This document shows positions 47,706-57,732 of a DNA stretch of 64,000 nt, one piece after another. A model generated the notes under the pieces. The model was not told the DNA's origin and did not search any database. It was given only the letters and a program-made list of their open reading frames with translations. Position 1 is the first letter of the stretch; every line of letters begins with the position of its first letter. Source of the stretch: Treponema pedis (GTDB lineage Bacteria > Spirochaetota > Spirochaetia > Treponematales > Treponemataceae); contig NZ_CP045670.1 of assembly GCF_017161325.1 (NCBI RefSeq), positions 62,001 to 126,000 of the forward strand, given 5' to 3'. Made by a program: the position numbers and the translations under genes.

Positions 47706-48463
47706 GAAAAAGATGACCCCTTTAGTGAAGATAAAGACTTTATATTTACATATAACTATGATAAAGAAAGCGGAATATACTCAACGGATTACGGCTTCGG
47801 TCTTGACGCCCCTAAAGAAACGGAGCAAACAAACCCGCAAGACCTTTTTGCCTACAGACGTAACTATACATGGACTTACAAGTCAAAAACTGCCATGCTG
47901 TTTTTGGCGATGTATAATAATTTCCTTTCAGGTTTACAGGTAAAGAGCTTGACGAAGAAACGGGGCTATACTATTATGGGGCTAGATACTTAGACCCGAA
48001 ATATTCGAAGTGGTTAAGTGGAGACCCGGCTCTAAATGGCTACATACCGCAAGCACCGGTAAATGACGAGGCAAAGAAGCATAATGAAAATTTGCCGGGT
48101 ATGGGTGGGGTGTTTAATACCGTCAATCTGTATGTGTATCATTATGCGGGAAATAATCCGGTTAAGTATACTGACCCGGATGGAAGAGATATAATATATC
48201 TTAATGGTCAGAGTACTGTTGTAGACAATGGTCATGGAGTAATGTTGATTGGCAACGATAAAGATGGTAATAAACTATTAGGATTTACATTATTATTAGG
48301 CCCTACCGATGAAATTTTTCCATTGACATCTCCAAATAGATTATATGATACACTTAACTCGGTATATGGTGAGTCTTTTACTTCACGATTAGCTTCCGGA
48401 ATAAAAAATAAATTTGGCGTATTATCAAGAATGCTGATGGATTCTGTTTTTCCAAAGAGGTAA
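47706..48463 (+). pseudogene. RHS cassette 16: rearranged core + truncated papain-like tip
   Basis: Core piece DPFSEDKDFIFTYNYDKESG to YRRNYTW, then a 54-bp partial insertion element, then a jump to FRFTGKELDEETG in another frame. The second core piece ends KYTDPDGR and is followed by DIIYLNGQST and GHGVMLIGNDKDG, the start of the cassette 5 toxin family. The tip ends at DSVFPKR without reaching the cysteine motif. This is the most decayed of the three relatives. Confidence 0.7.
47874..47927 (+). repeat. Palindromic insertion element, copy C (54 bp, truncated, different site)
   Basis: It begins ACTTACAAGTC after ATGG, as the others do, but in the YRRNYTW region of the core. The stem is altered (CAAAAACTGCCATGCTGTTTTTG) and the right part is lost in the jump to FRFTG. 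Confidence 0.75.
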
Positions 48464-48468
48464 GTTAA

Positions 48469-49585
48469 ATGAAACAAAAACAAATTATAGTTATACTTTA
48501 TATTATTATATCAGTTATGATTATTATTCCTGTCGGGATTTTTATTCAGCGGTTGTTTTTTGAATCAGGAATACAATTAAATTTTAAGCCACAAAATCAA
48601 CAAGAGGTTTCAAGTGAATATATTTATGACTTTGATAAATCGGAATATATATTTGCATCTACACAAAATGAGTGGTTTGAAATATCTAAAAAGGGGAAAT
48701 GGTATGATGTACGGTTTAATGGAGGAGATGTAGATACAGATATTATCCAACAATTTATTGCAGCTGGGCAATATAATGAAGACGGTAAAGAGATGACTTT
48801 GTCCGCAGATTCAATTACTATTACTGATAATGGTTTTGTTGTGATATCAGGGAACCGGTGTATCTGCTATCTTGATGTTATAAATAAAAAAATAATTAAA
48901 GTTATTCCATTAGAATATACAAAGACTGTTGCAGTAAATGTAGGAGGCTGTGATATTCTCTTTTTTGACGGCGGTAATTTATACAAATATGAATTTAATA
49001 CGGACACTAAAGTCTTGTTATACGAAACAAAAGTTTATAAATTCGAGATATCCAGCAAGGATTTATATAAAAATTCTCCATTCCCTTATAATAAAGAAGA
49101 TGAAGATGAATATATTTTTAAGCGTAATGCAACTGTGGAATATCCTTATCCTTACGCTCGACCTGTTCACATTGCATATTCAAAAAAATATAATAGTATA
49201 TATTATAAAACTCAAATTTTCTTGTATGATAAATTAGAAACAGCAGTTATGTCCATGTCATTAGATGATTTTAAGATTTATGTAGTCTGTTTGAATGGTG
49301 AATTTAATACAGATTATGACGGTAATGTTTTTTATACACAAAAAAACGCTTTATTCCGCCATGATGGAAATACAAGAAAATCCGAAAAAATTTTTGAACA
49401 TGATGAAATAATCAGCTGGTTTAAAGTTTTTGATGACACAATATTTTTTTATGCAAAAAAGTTCACCGAATATAAAGGGTGTAAAGTTTCCTGAATTTAG
49501 AGTGTATCATCAGAATAAGGTAAAATATGTAAAAATAAATGCTAATGTTTATAGAAACTGTTGGGATATAATAAAGAAACACTAA
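48469..49585 (+). pseudogene. Immunity gene 16 (anchored, beta-propeller-like), 3' frameshift
   Basis: The first frame gives 341 residues: an N-terminal anchor (IIVILYIIISVMIIIPVGIFI) and a repetitive beta domain (FVVISGNRCICYLDVINKKIIKV, DILFFDGGNLYKYEFNTDTK) like a propeller. It stops at YKGCKVS; in the next frame GVKFPEFRVYHQNKVKYVKINANVY continues to 49585, a one-base insertion in a GGG run near 49480. Similar proteins lie at 53154 and 58075. Confidence 0.6.
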
Positions 49586-49644
49586 TGGTAATACCAATTG
49601 CGAGTATATATGAATATTATAAAAATATAGGTAATAGATAAAAC

Positions 49645-50269
49645 TATGAAAACCTTTCCGGAATGGGGAGGGGGGGGGGGTATACAACACGGTAAACTTG
49701 CATGTTTACCACTACGCAGGGAATAATCCGGTGAAGTATACTGACCCGGATAGGGAAAGTGTGTGGGCAGAAATCGATTCTGAAATTAAATCCATATATA
49801 GATAAATTATATAATGACAGTCCTACATTAAAAAAACATTATGACAATTTACTGATTGAAAAAATACCTAATGGTTAAAAAATTTTATTAATCATTACTG
49901 CTGATGTAGGGAAATATGTTGTGAATACTGTTACGAATAATGCTCCGGTGGTATTTGAAGCGGATACAGAATCGCTTGATGATAAAGGTAATCGTGTGAA
50001 TAAAAAAATGCAAGCTACTGCCGATATGGTAATGACTATTAATATTAATATAGATTTAGATTGTGTATATAATAAAGATTTACCATTAGTGGATATTATA
50101 TCTGAATAGGTGGTTCATGTATCTGATATAACAAAAGTTGGCTTGGAAAAATAGAATAAAATTGCTGGAGAGGAAAATAAATTATCTTATAAAGAGTGTC
50201 CGAGAGAAATAAGTGCTAAAAATCAAGTTAAAATAATTTTATCGGAACTTAGGGATAAAAGGAAGTGAT
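49645..50269 (+). pseudogene. RHS cassette 17: core stub with 12-G tract + broken tip
   Basis: A short ATG-led frame (MKTFPEWGG) meets the GMGG position of the core, here AATGGGGA plus 12 G. With 12 G the ATG frame stops at TAA after TTR, while the RHS frame (VYNTVNLHVYHYAGNNPVKYTDPDR) is open but has no upstream start; 10 or 13 G would join them. The tip (SVWAEIDSEIKSIYR, then LYNDSPTLKKHYDNLLIEKI, VTNNAPVVFEADTESLDDKGN and ECPREISAKNQVKIIL) is broken by several stops. Confidence 0.65.
49669..49680 (+). repeat. Poly-G tract (12) in the RHS core stub
   Basis: It follows GGGGA. Other cassettes have GGAGGC or GGTGTG here, so the tract is an expansion of the GMGG codons. Confidence 0.9.
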
Positions 50270-50272
50270 AAA

Positions 50273-50992
50273 GTGAAAAAACAATTATTTAGTTTTAGTA
50301 TAATATTTTTATATCTTATTAATACTTATTGTTTAGAAATCGATATTATTGATATAAATGAATTTGAAAATACATATCATATGGTAGATAGACTAAAGAC
50401 TGACTTTTTAGATTATCATTTTGACTATGAACGGGATAAAATTGTTGAATTTAAAAATAGAGTAGAAATAAAAATTCTCCAAATTCGAAATGAAAAAAAG
50501 AAGATATATATTGCTGTTTATAATGATAATATTGAATTGTCCAAGTTAAATATTTATTGTGCTATTATGAGATTTAATTCTTTCGGCTTTCTTGAATTTT
50601 ATGAATTATGTAAATTTTCTGAAGAAAAAATTAAAGATATGTATCCTACAACTGTCATCTATGCGCAAAGAGGCGATGATTTACTATCTTATAATATCAC
50701 TGATAAAACATTACAAGAGTTAAAAACCCTTTCTTTGAATGGTGCGAAGCATGCTCCTTTTTATTTATATGAATATTATACCTATAAGAATAGTAAAAGT
50801 GCTTGGTATTGGCTGCAGATAGGGGCACAGAATGGCAATGAAAAGTGTCAATATGAATATGGTAAATATCTTCTTGCAAAAGGTGATAAAGATAGTAAAA
50901 TAAGGGGGTTGTTTTGGATAAAAAAAGCAGTATTTAATGCAAGTAAAGAAGCATATCAATTATTAAAACAAATAGAAGAAAATGGACGCTAG
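50273..50992 (+). CDS. Immunity gene 17 (Sel1-repeat protein)
   Basis: 239 residues, start 3 bp after tip remnant 17. Signal-like N-terminus (LFSFSIIFLYLINTYC). The C-terminus (AWYWLQIGAQNGNEKCQYEYGKYLL, RGLFWIKKAVFNASKEAYQLL) is clearly homologous to the Sel1 part of immunity gene 12, while the N-terminal part differs. This suggests tip 17 was peptidoglycan-directed, as tip 12 is. Confidence 0.68.
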   Translation: MKKQLFSFSIIFLYLINTYCLEIDIIDINEFENTYHMVDRLKTDFLDYHFDYERDKIVEFKNRVEIKILQIRNEKKKIYIAVYNDNIELSKLNIYCAIMRFNSFGFLEFYELCKFSEEKIKDMYPTTVIYAQRGDDLLSYNITDKTLQELKTLSLNGAKHAPFYLYEYYTYKNSKSAWYWLQIGAQNGNEKCQYEYGKYLLAKGDKDSKIRGLFWIKKAVFNASKEAYQLLKQIEENGR

Positions 50993-51160
50993 TTATTTAT
51001 TGGAACAATAAAAACATCTTCTCTCCCGGATAGTGATTGGAGCTGTGCATGCCGTGAGGCAAAGCTGAACTTTAAATCAAATCCTTTTTGCGGTGTGTTT
51101 AAGCAAATGCGGTTTTTGGAGCGGCTGAGTTAAATGCTTGCATAAGAATACCGGCTGAAG
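50985..51160 (+). repeat. Palindromic spacer 14 (degenerate)
   Basis: Leader reduced (ATTTATTGGAACAATAAAAAC), then CGGATAGTGATTGG and the CATGCCGTGAGGCAAAG / CCTTTTTGCGGTGTG modules of spacers 1 and 17. The later hairpins are gone. Confidence 0.6.
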
Positions 51161-51348
51161 AAAACTTAGCGGTGAAATATATTGATTCGGATGGGCGAAG
51201 TAGTAGCAATGTTTGGGCTGAAATTAAAAATGCTATAACTCCAGCGATAAATTTTGATTTCGGCGCTGATTATTATAATTTATCTGTGCAACTATATAAT
51301 GAAGGTAACTATATTGAAGGATTTCTATATAGTGTTGATTTTCTATAG
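51160..51348 (+). pseudogene. RHS core end + short tip remnant (cassette 18)
   Basis: VKYIDSDGR marks the core end, followed by SSSNVWAEIKNAITPAINFDFGADYYN and a stop at 51348. The tip start resembles that of cassette 17 (VWAEI). About 60 residues remain. Confidence 0.6.
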
Positions 51349-51377
51349 AGATATAATGAAAAATTAATGGAGATGAA

Positions 51378-51854
51378 ATGATAACTTATATTAAAAAGAA
51401 ATGGCCTGTTTTTTTTGTGGGATTACCTATAAGTGTGATATTATTTCCATGGCTGATTTTTTATTTGTCGTCGTCATTAAATGAATTTAATCTTGAAAAT
51501 AAATTAATTTTAAAAGCAAATCTGGAAATAAATACAATTTTAATTGATAGGGGGTCAGTAGGAGGTTCTTATTCTACTTATTGTTTTAAAGCAGAAACAG
51601 GAAAGAAATATCGTGCTGCTTTATCTCCTCCTTTAATCAGGGGTAAAATTCCAAAACGTGGAGACCAAGTTCAAATATTAGTACATCCGGAACTTGATTC
51701 ATGTTTAATAAAAAGTATCAAAGATGAGCAAATTTTTTCATATAAGGCTGTATTAATTGCATATCTTGTAATTGCTTGGCTATGTTTTATTCTTGTTGAA
51801 TTTATGCTTGTCATAATTTTTCTTGATATGTTCGGTAAAATTAAAAATAAATAA
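51378..51854 (+). CDS. Immunity gene 18 (two-helix membrane protein, DUF3592-like layout)
   Basis: 158 residues: a helix at ~12-30, a beta-rich middle domain (ILIDRGSVGGSYSTYCFKAETG, RGDQVQILVHPELDSC) and a helix at ~125-150. The layout is that of DUF3592 membrane proteins. Likely immunity protein of tip 18. The following 51855-52083 interval holds nothing coherent. Confidence 0.6.
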   Translation: MITYIKKKWPVFFVGLPISVILFPWLIFYLSSSLNEFNLENKLILKANLEINTILIDRGSVGGSYSTYCFKAETGKKYRAALSPPLIRGKIPKRGDQVQILVHPELDSCLIKSIKDEQIFSYKAVLIAYLVIAWLCFILVEFMLVIIFLDMFGKIKNK

Positions 51855-52083
51855 ATGGAGGAAAAGCAGTTCAGTGGAAGTCATGCCATATAATGAGATA
51901 TAGAAGAAATTAAAATTATTACTGTTAGGACAAAGTCTAAACACCCAATAGTTTCTTTTTTGCTTATTATTGATATAAAGCTATGATTTTAATAAAAAGT
52001 GGTATATATTGAAGTGCAAGGAATAGAAATGAAAGTTATTACTTATTTTAATCTTAAATTTTTCATACAATTAAGGAAAAAAA

Positions 52084-52473
52084 ATGAAAAGCAGTTATTA
52101 CTATTCACCGCCTAACCATCTCACCACTCGGACAGCGATTGAAGCGGAAAGCGCGGTGCCTGCACTTGTGTACTTTTACATAATTATGATAGTACACATG
52201 GGTATTGCTTCTGTTATTTTTCAAGAAAAATATCATGGTATTTTTGCGGATGCAAAAAATTTGATAGCACTAATTTATGCCGGTGGAGTTCACTATGATA
52301 GTCCTGGTACTAAAAGTTATGGTTTGGCTGAAATGCAAATTAAATTAGCCGGCGAATTACTTGGAATAGACTCCAATGTAACTGATGGAAAAGCAAAAAT
52401 TTATGAAGCTTTATTAAATGATGAGACCTCGATAGGGTTGCTAAAAGAAATGTTAATTATCAATTTGCGATAA
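52084..52473 (+). CDS. Leader and half hairpin fused directly to a toxin tip (no RHS core)
   Basis: 129 residues. It starts at the leader ATG (SPPNHLTTRTAIEAESAVPALVYF), and the spacer breaks inside a hairpin (GTGTACT..AGTACAC); from there a tip follows: GIASVIFQEKYHGIFADAKNLIALIYAGG to MLIINLR. The whole RHS core is missing. The tip is not recognised. The deletion end in the hairpin loop or arm is the informative part. Confidence 0.55.
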   Translation: MKSSYYYSPPNHLTTRTAIEAESAVPALVYFYIIMIVHMGIASVIFQEKYHGIFADAKNLIALIYAGGVHYDSPGTKSYGLAEMQIKLAGELLGIDSNVTDGKAKIYEALLNDETSIGLLKEMLIINLR

Positions 52474-52560
52474 AAGTTGCTTTAGAAGGAAGTCTGTTTT
52501 TAATTCCTTATTCAGATAAAATGTTACATTTAAAATAAGGAAATAGTTATAGGGTAAAAT

Positions 52561-53028
52561 ATGAGAAAATTATTGTTAAGAGTGAAAAATTTAAATAGTC
52601 AAACACAAAGAGTGTTATTTGTATTAGCTATTGTGGGTGTTATGGTTTCTTCGTTTTTTTTTGATAGTTCTGTTCTTATTACATCTCAAAGCTCCAAGGA
52701 TTATTTGGACTATACAACTAATTATCAAAATGGGGGTGAAGATGATATAGCTATTGGCATAAGTAAGTTTTTATTTTTATTTGCCTTAATTATAACAGCA
52801 TTGACGGAAAAATTTAATTGGGTTGTAATAATTTTACACCTAATTACTTTAGGATTGGAGTTGTTTTTATTATTTACAGTTAGGCTTACCGGAATGGTTA
52901 GCTATTGGCATACTATTATTTATAATAATAGCGTATCAATTTTTTTCTTTTTTATGTTTTTACTTCTTTATATTGTAATGCTTTTATTATATATAATAAA
53001 ACTCATAAATACTAAAGTATTAATATGA
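52561..53028 (+). CDS. Immunity gene 19 (four-helix membrane protein)
   Basis: 155 residues with about four membrane helices (VLFVLAIVGVMVSSFFF, FLFLFALIITALTE, LFLLFTVRLTGMVSYW, FFFFMFLLLYIVMLLLYIIKL). No family recognised; it follows tip 19 after 87 bp. Confidence 0.6.
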   Translation: MRKLLLRVKNLNSQTQRVLFVLAIVGVMVSSFFFDSSVLITSQSSKDYLDYTTNYQNGGEDDIAIGISKFLFLFALIITALTEKFNWVVIILHLITLGLELFLLFTVRLTGMVSYWHTIIYNNSVSIFFFFMFLLLYIVMLLLYIIKLINTKVLI

Positions 53029-53084
53029 TCTGCAATTTACTCAATGCTATTATGCTATGCAATATGATGACATTACTAAAAACG

Positions 53085-53145
53085 ATGAAAATAAAATTTT
53101 ACATTTATTCACAGCTTAACTATTTCTTTCGGACAGCGAATAAGG
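53085..53145 (+). repeat. Leader copy 16, all other spacer parts deleted
   Basis: ATGAAAATAAAATTTTACAT..CAGCTTAAC (RYYYAAC) to TTTCGGACAGCGA, then directly the ribosome site of the next immunity gene. Spacer, core and toxin are all gone. Confidence 0.75.
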
Positions 53146-53153
53146 AGGTTTAT

Positions 53154-54125
53154 ATGAAAATATTTTTTAAGATATGTTTTATAATTATTACGATAATGTC
53201 TGCTGCTGCTCAATACACTGATATGAACTTTGAATATATTGAAGGAAATAATTTAAAAAAACTTTATGTGTCTTCAAATACGATAACAGAACAGCTGGAG
53301 TGGCAAGTAAATATTAAACCTTCATTATATTTTCATATCCAATACTTAAACAATAATAAAGCAATATATTATTATGAAGATTATGAAATAAAGACGGGCG
53401 GTATTTTTATCTATGATAAAAATTTAAGTGCAATTAAACAAATAAGTTCTTTTCCATGTATTTACGGTGATGTTTTAACTTTTTCTAATGATTTTTTCTA
53501 TACTATAGAACGGTTTAATGAAGGGGTTTTAGGGCTGTTTTGTTATGATATATATAGCGGTAAAAATTTATGGAAAAAAGAATTACAATCGTTTAAAAAA
53601 AAATTTGTAGAAGAGTATGAGCTCTATAAAATATGGTATGATGAAAAAAATAAATTTTTATATGCTAATTATCATTCATTACCGCATAAGTATGAGGAGG
53701 TTAACGAAGTATGTCAAATTATTTCAGTTGATTCTGATGAAATATTATATTCATCAAAAGGAAATTTTTTAATGGCAGCCAGCAATAGTAATTTTGATAC
53801 GGTGTATTTAAACCGTGATTATAATTTATACAAATTACAGGTAAAAAATGGCGGTATAAGTGGAGTATCAGAGCCTATACGTATTTGGGATAAGAAAAAT
53901 ATAAAAACCTTGAGAAAGAATCAAAGATATATATTTATTGCTCCCGTTAAAGATAAATATATAATCGGCATAGAAACTATAAAAATTAACCTGTTTGCAA
54001 AATTTTTATTTGGATTTGGATACCATTACGGAAAATATGAATATTTTATTTGTGATAAAATAAATAATGAGTTGCATATAAAATTAAAATTTAGTACGAA
54101 ATTACGAATATCTGATGTTAGATAA
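53154..54125 (+). CDS. Orphan immunity gene 20 (secreted, beta-propeller-like)
   Basis: 323 residues from ATG 53154 (AAGGAGG 6 bp upstream; an in-frame ATG at 53025 runs through the leader and is less likely). Signal peptide IFFKICFIIITIMSAAAQ. The body has repeated beta strands (GGIFIYDKNLSAIKQISSF, LGLFCYDIYSGKNLWKKEL), like PQQ-type or WD propellers and like genes 16 and 22. No toxin remains in front. Confidence 0.6.
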   Translation: MKIFFKICFIIITIMSAAAQYTDMNFEYIEGNNLKKLYVSSNTITEQLEWQVNIKPSLYFHIQYLNNNKAIYYYEDYEIKTGGIFIYDKNLSAIKQISSFPCIYGDVLTFSNDFFYTIERFNEGVLGLFCYDIYSGKNLWKKELQSFKKKFVEEYELYKIWYDEKNKFLYANYHSLPHKYEEVNEVCQIISVDSDEILYSSKGNFLMAASNSNFDTVYLNRDYNLYKLQVKNGGISGVSEPIRIWDKKNIKTLRKNQRYIFIAPVKDKYIIGIETIKINLFAKFLFGFGYHYGKYEYFICDKINNELHIKLKFSTKLRISDVR

Positions 54126-54134
54126 TACAATATT

Positions 54135-54645
54135 ATGAAAACAGAACTTTACATTTATTCACACCCAAACTATCTCTTATTTCGGACAGCGATTGAAACG
54201 GTACATGCAGTGAGGCAAAGCCGAACTTCCAGCCTAATCCTTTTTGCGGTGTGCTTAAGCAAATGCGGTTTTTGGAGCGGCAGCGTAAACGCTTGCGTAA
54301 AAACACCGCTTGAAAAAGCCCCGAGCAGCAAAAAGATTGCAAGCGGTATTGGTGCAGCAAGCCGATAGGCGTAGCTTCGAGTTTTGCCATTCGGCAAAAC
54401 ATTGTGGGGTAAATTTTTAAATTTACTAAACAACCCCACTGACAGGACTTTTGAAAATAGGCCGATGAAAAAGGTTCAGCCTTGTACCTTTTTCATCTCA
54501 GAGTTTTGCTTACGCAAAACTCTCAAGGCTAAAACCGCCTCCATCTATGGCGGGGAGAGAGAAAACTTAACCGCAGGCATATCTGGTATACGTTGAGGAC
54601 ACTTTTTTGCCGTGCGACGCAGTAATTGTCCGCCGTTTCAAAAGA
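54135..54645 (+). repeat. Palindromic spacer 17
   Basis: Leader ATGAAAACAGAAC. Hairpins: GTTTTGCC-ATTC-GGCAAAAC; GATGAAAAAGGT (54464-54475) / ACCTTTTTCATC (54486-54497), 12 of 12; AGAGTTTTGC-TTAC-GCAAAACTCT. The final arm is the damaged CGCCGTTTCAAAAG type. Confidence 0.85.
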
Positions 54646-55161
54646 GGACTCGGGACTGTATTATTATGGAGCTAGGTACTTAGACCCGAAATACAGTAGG
54701 TGGCTGTCAGGTGACCCTGCACTGAATGATTACATACCTAAAGCTCCGATAGACGATGAGGCCAAAAAGCACAACGAGAATTTACCTGGAATGGGTGGCA
54801 TATACAACACTGTAAACTTGCACGTGTACCACTATGCAGGGAATAATCCGATTAAGTATATTGACCCTGATGGAAGGGTTCTAGATACACCATAGGTATA
54901 GGTATCCTTAAAGTCTTTGGTATGGCTTTAGGCAAAGCCGGAAGTCATTATTTTGAATATGCGGAATCAGCTTTCAAACGTGCAAAACTTATTCCCAGAA
55001 GTATGGTCGTCGGTATGATTTTATCCGGAATTAGAAATAAGGAGTTAGGTACTTTTTTTAAAGCTATGTCTATGCTTGGAATAAGTGCTGATACTATAAA
55101 AACTTCTTATGAAGAATATAAGCAATGGCGTGAAAAAAATAAAAATTTTGAGGAAAAATAA
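54626..55161 (+). pseudogene. RHS cassette 21: core stub + frameshifted tip
   Basis: The core stub (GLYYYGARYLDPKYSRW to NNPIKYIDPDGR) is identical to that of cassette 1. The frame ends three codons into the tip (VLDTP). Another frame continues IGIGILKVFGMALGKAGSHYFEYAES to KNFEEK at 55161. The tip is short and not recognised. Confidence 0.65.
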
Positions 55162-55194
55162 ATTCCAAGGAATATAGATAATTTTTTTACAATT

Positions 55195-55626
55195 TTGTCG
55201 GTCTTGCCCGGACTTTATTGGGTTATATTGTATATTCTTTTATTGTTATATGTAATTGCTTCATGGTTAGGAAGATTGAACAAAAAAATGAAAAATATTA
55301 TATTTGATAGTCCGGCAGTTGATACATGGTTCCATATTTTTAGGTATACAATACAGCCTTCAATAATATTAATTATTTTTACGATAATTTTAGGTAAAAG
55401 GATATATTATGGTAATATGGATTATCATTATGGTTCTATAAAAATTTTAATAATATTTATTGTAGGAATAATTTGGTTTTTAGGAATGTGTATTATATCA
55501 AGTATACAAAAGAAACGTGCAGAAAATGGTGATTTGGGATTTGCTTATAAAATAACAGCAATATTATCATGTATTTTATTTCCTCTAGTTGCATTAATTA
55601 TTGTATTTTTTTTAGTGAAACAATAA
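55195..55626 (+). CDS. Immunity gene 21 (four-helix membrane protein)
   Basis: 143 residues, apparently starting at TTG 55195. Helices at VILYILLLLYVIASWLG, IILIIFTIILG, ILIIFIVGIIWFLGMCI and ILSCILFPLVALIIVFFLV. No family recognised. Confidence 0.58.
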   Translation: MSVLPGLYWVILYILLLLYVIASWLGRLNKKMKNIIFDSPAVDTWFHIFRYTIQPSIILIIFTIILGKRIYYGNMDYHYGSIKILIIFIVGIIWFLGMCIISSIQKKRAENGDLGFAYKITAILSCILFPLVALIIVFFLVKQ

Positions 55627-55723
55627 TAATGAAATTGAGGAGTAATAGGTACTAAAAACTATATTTTTATAGATAGTCTTGAAAATGATGTATGTAATTT
55701 TATTTAGAGAGAGGTATTACATG

Positions 55724-56779
55724 ATGAAAAAAATTATCTTATTTTGGTTTACTTTGTTAATATTGTTTTCTTGTAATGATGAGAAATCTAATATCGATTC
55801 TAAAGAACTTGTAAAAGAAAAACCGGATTCCGGTATTCTTGGAATGAGCGATAAAAATAATCAAGACTCTCTTGAAGTCGATGAAAAAAGCTCAAACAAG
55901 CTCAGACAACCTGATTATGATCTTACATTGTCTTTAGAAGGTACTACTTCTTTATTTCCCACCGAGTCTGATTATCTTAAAAACGGTCCTAAATATAAAA
56001 GTTTGATTTCTCGAAAAAAATAGGCAAGAAAAGGGATAGAAAGGCAAATAGAATCACTACCGGCAGATGGCGATAATTGGGGGCGGGTATATACTCTTGA
56101 TGATGTAGGTAAGATGGAATTAAAGATTGCAAAGCTGTTTAATGAAAACGGACAGGTTTTGATAGAACTGGAAGATGTGCCGTATATAAATATTTATCCT
56201 TGGATTATTAATGAATATGATAAAAAAAACCGTATAATCCGCACTAATTATTCAACATTGAATGTTGATATACCGCCCTTTACAGAAAATTTTTATAAAG
56301 AATTGGAATCAAAAAAAAGCCGTGGATATAGATTGTACGAATATATAGAGATTGACGGTGTAGAAGATAGATTGCTATGTTCAATATACGACCATGATTC
56401 TAAAGATAAAAAACTGGTTGAAGAAAATAAGCTTGTATATAAATACTCTTCATTGGATAAGCTTATAGAAAAAATGAAAATCGGAGAAGCTGTAAATATT
56501 CCGGACTTAGATTCAACCTTTTTATTTTATTTTAATGAAAAAGGTTTGTTGCAAGAAATAAAACCTAATGAATATAGAGGCTGGTCATGTTCGAATATTG
56601 AATATGACGACAATGATAGAATACTTGGTGCTGTCTTTGATTTTGGAAATCCGAATTATATTGAGTGTTATGTATTTACAAAACATGATAGTTATGAAAA
56701 TTGGCTTGAAGCTGATGTGTATGTTAACGATGATGAAGAAGTATCATATACCATATTAAGAGAAATAGAATATTATTAA
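55724..56779 (+). pseudogene. Lipoprotein immunity gene with an in-frame amber codon
   Basis: Lipoprotein signal (LLILFSCND). The first part ends at SRKK TAG (56021-56023). The same frame goes on without a break, KGIERQIESLPADGDNWGRVYTLDDVGKME, to 56779 (REIEYY), giving ~350 residues if the stop were read through. The second part alone (ATG 56114) is 221 residues with EVDIPPFTENFYKEL-type beta sequence and acidic character. A nonsense mutation in one gene is the simplest reading. Confidence 0.6.
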
Positions 56780-56789
56780 GTTATAGTGT

Positions 56790-57121
56790 TATAATAAATT
56801 TTTAGACTATTAGGAATATTATATATCTTGGAATGGGACTTTTCCTGAAAAAATGATGATGGTTATGAGTTGGAAAAAAGATTGTATGATGATACTATAA
56901 TGCGAAAAGCGGTTAAAAATATAACAGTGAAAGGATTGTTATATTCTCTTGTTAGGAGAAAACTCGGAAAACAGCTAAATAAAATTCTAAAAAAAACAGG
57001 TTATAAAGAGCTTGATTCTGCAATAATAAGTAGCGGTGACAAATTCAATTGTCAAGATTGGATAGGCGCCGTAAAAGCTGAATACGATAAAATCTTTAAA
57101 TCTTTACCTAAAGAAGAGTAA
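56790..57121 (+). pseudogene. Mosaic: immunity-8-like fragment + toxin-tip end
   Basis: Near 56800-56840 TTTTTAGACTATTAGGAATA matches the start of immunity gene 8. From 56870 a frame gives EKRLYDDTIMRKAVKNITVKG to FNCQDWIGAVKAEYDKIFKSL, ending at 57121. It looks like the last 80 residues of a tip with a possible active cysteine (FNCQDW). Confidence 0.45.
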
Positions 57122-57170
57122 GAGAAAATAAAAAAGAATTAAAACTTAAAGAAAAGGAGATGTTTAATTA

Positions 57171-57668
57171 ATGAAAAGATATGTAGTATTTTTTTGCATT
57201 ATTTTTATAGTTTTTGTTACGCTAATACTTGATATTAGTAAAAATGAAAAACTTATATTCTATAACACTAATATAAATACCGTATATTTTGATTCTATAA
57301 AATTAGATGTAAAAGGTTCATCAGAGAGTATTAGGTTAAATAAAAATGAATATGATAATTCTATTTGGGATATTGGTTTTAATGTTTTAGAAGAAAATCT
57401 ACCTGCAGATTTTAAATATAATGGGATTTTAAAACTAATGGTTTTTGATGAAAAGAGTAATCTAATTATGCTTAAAGAAATCACAGCCTTGGAGCATATT
57501 GTGTTTTCTGATAAAGACCTCTCAAACATTAAAATCGCTGCTTTTTGTAGAGATGTATTTAAAATTTCAGGTGATTATGTTGATTTAGTTTTATTAGTGG
57601 AACAGGAAGATAAGCAGCTATCCAATTATTCTGTTCGATGTTTTCTCGGTTCTATTGTAACACCATGA
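57171..57668 (+). CDS. Immunity gene (signal-anchored) after tip end
   Basis: 165 residues, ribosome site AAAGGAG. N-terminal helix VVFFCIIFIVFVTLILDI and a beta-rich outer domain (YFDSIKLDVKGSSESIRLNKNEYDN). Family not recognised. Confidence 0.6.
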   Translation: MKRYVVFFCIIFIVFVTLILDISKNEKLIFYNTNINTVYFDSIKLDVKGSSESIRLNKNEYDNSIWDIGFNVLEENLPADFKYNGILKLMVFDEKSNLIMLKEITALEHIVFSDKDLSNIKIAAFCRDVFKISGDYVDLVLLVEQEDKQLSNYSVRCFLGSIVTP

Positions 57669-57732
57669 TGATTTTAAAAAATAGTAAAGGTTTTAGTATT
57701 TTTTAAAATAAATTTATGAAATGAATTATATT

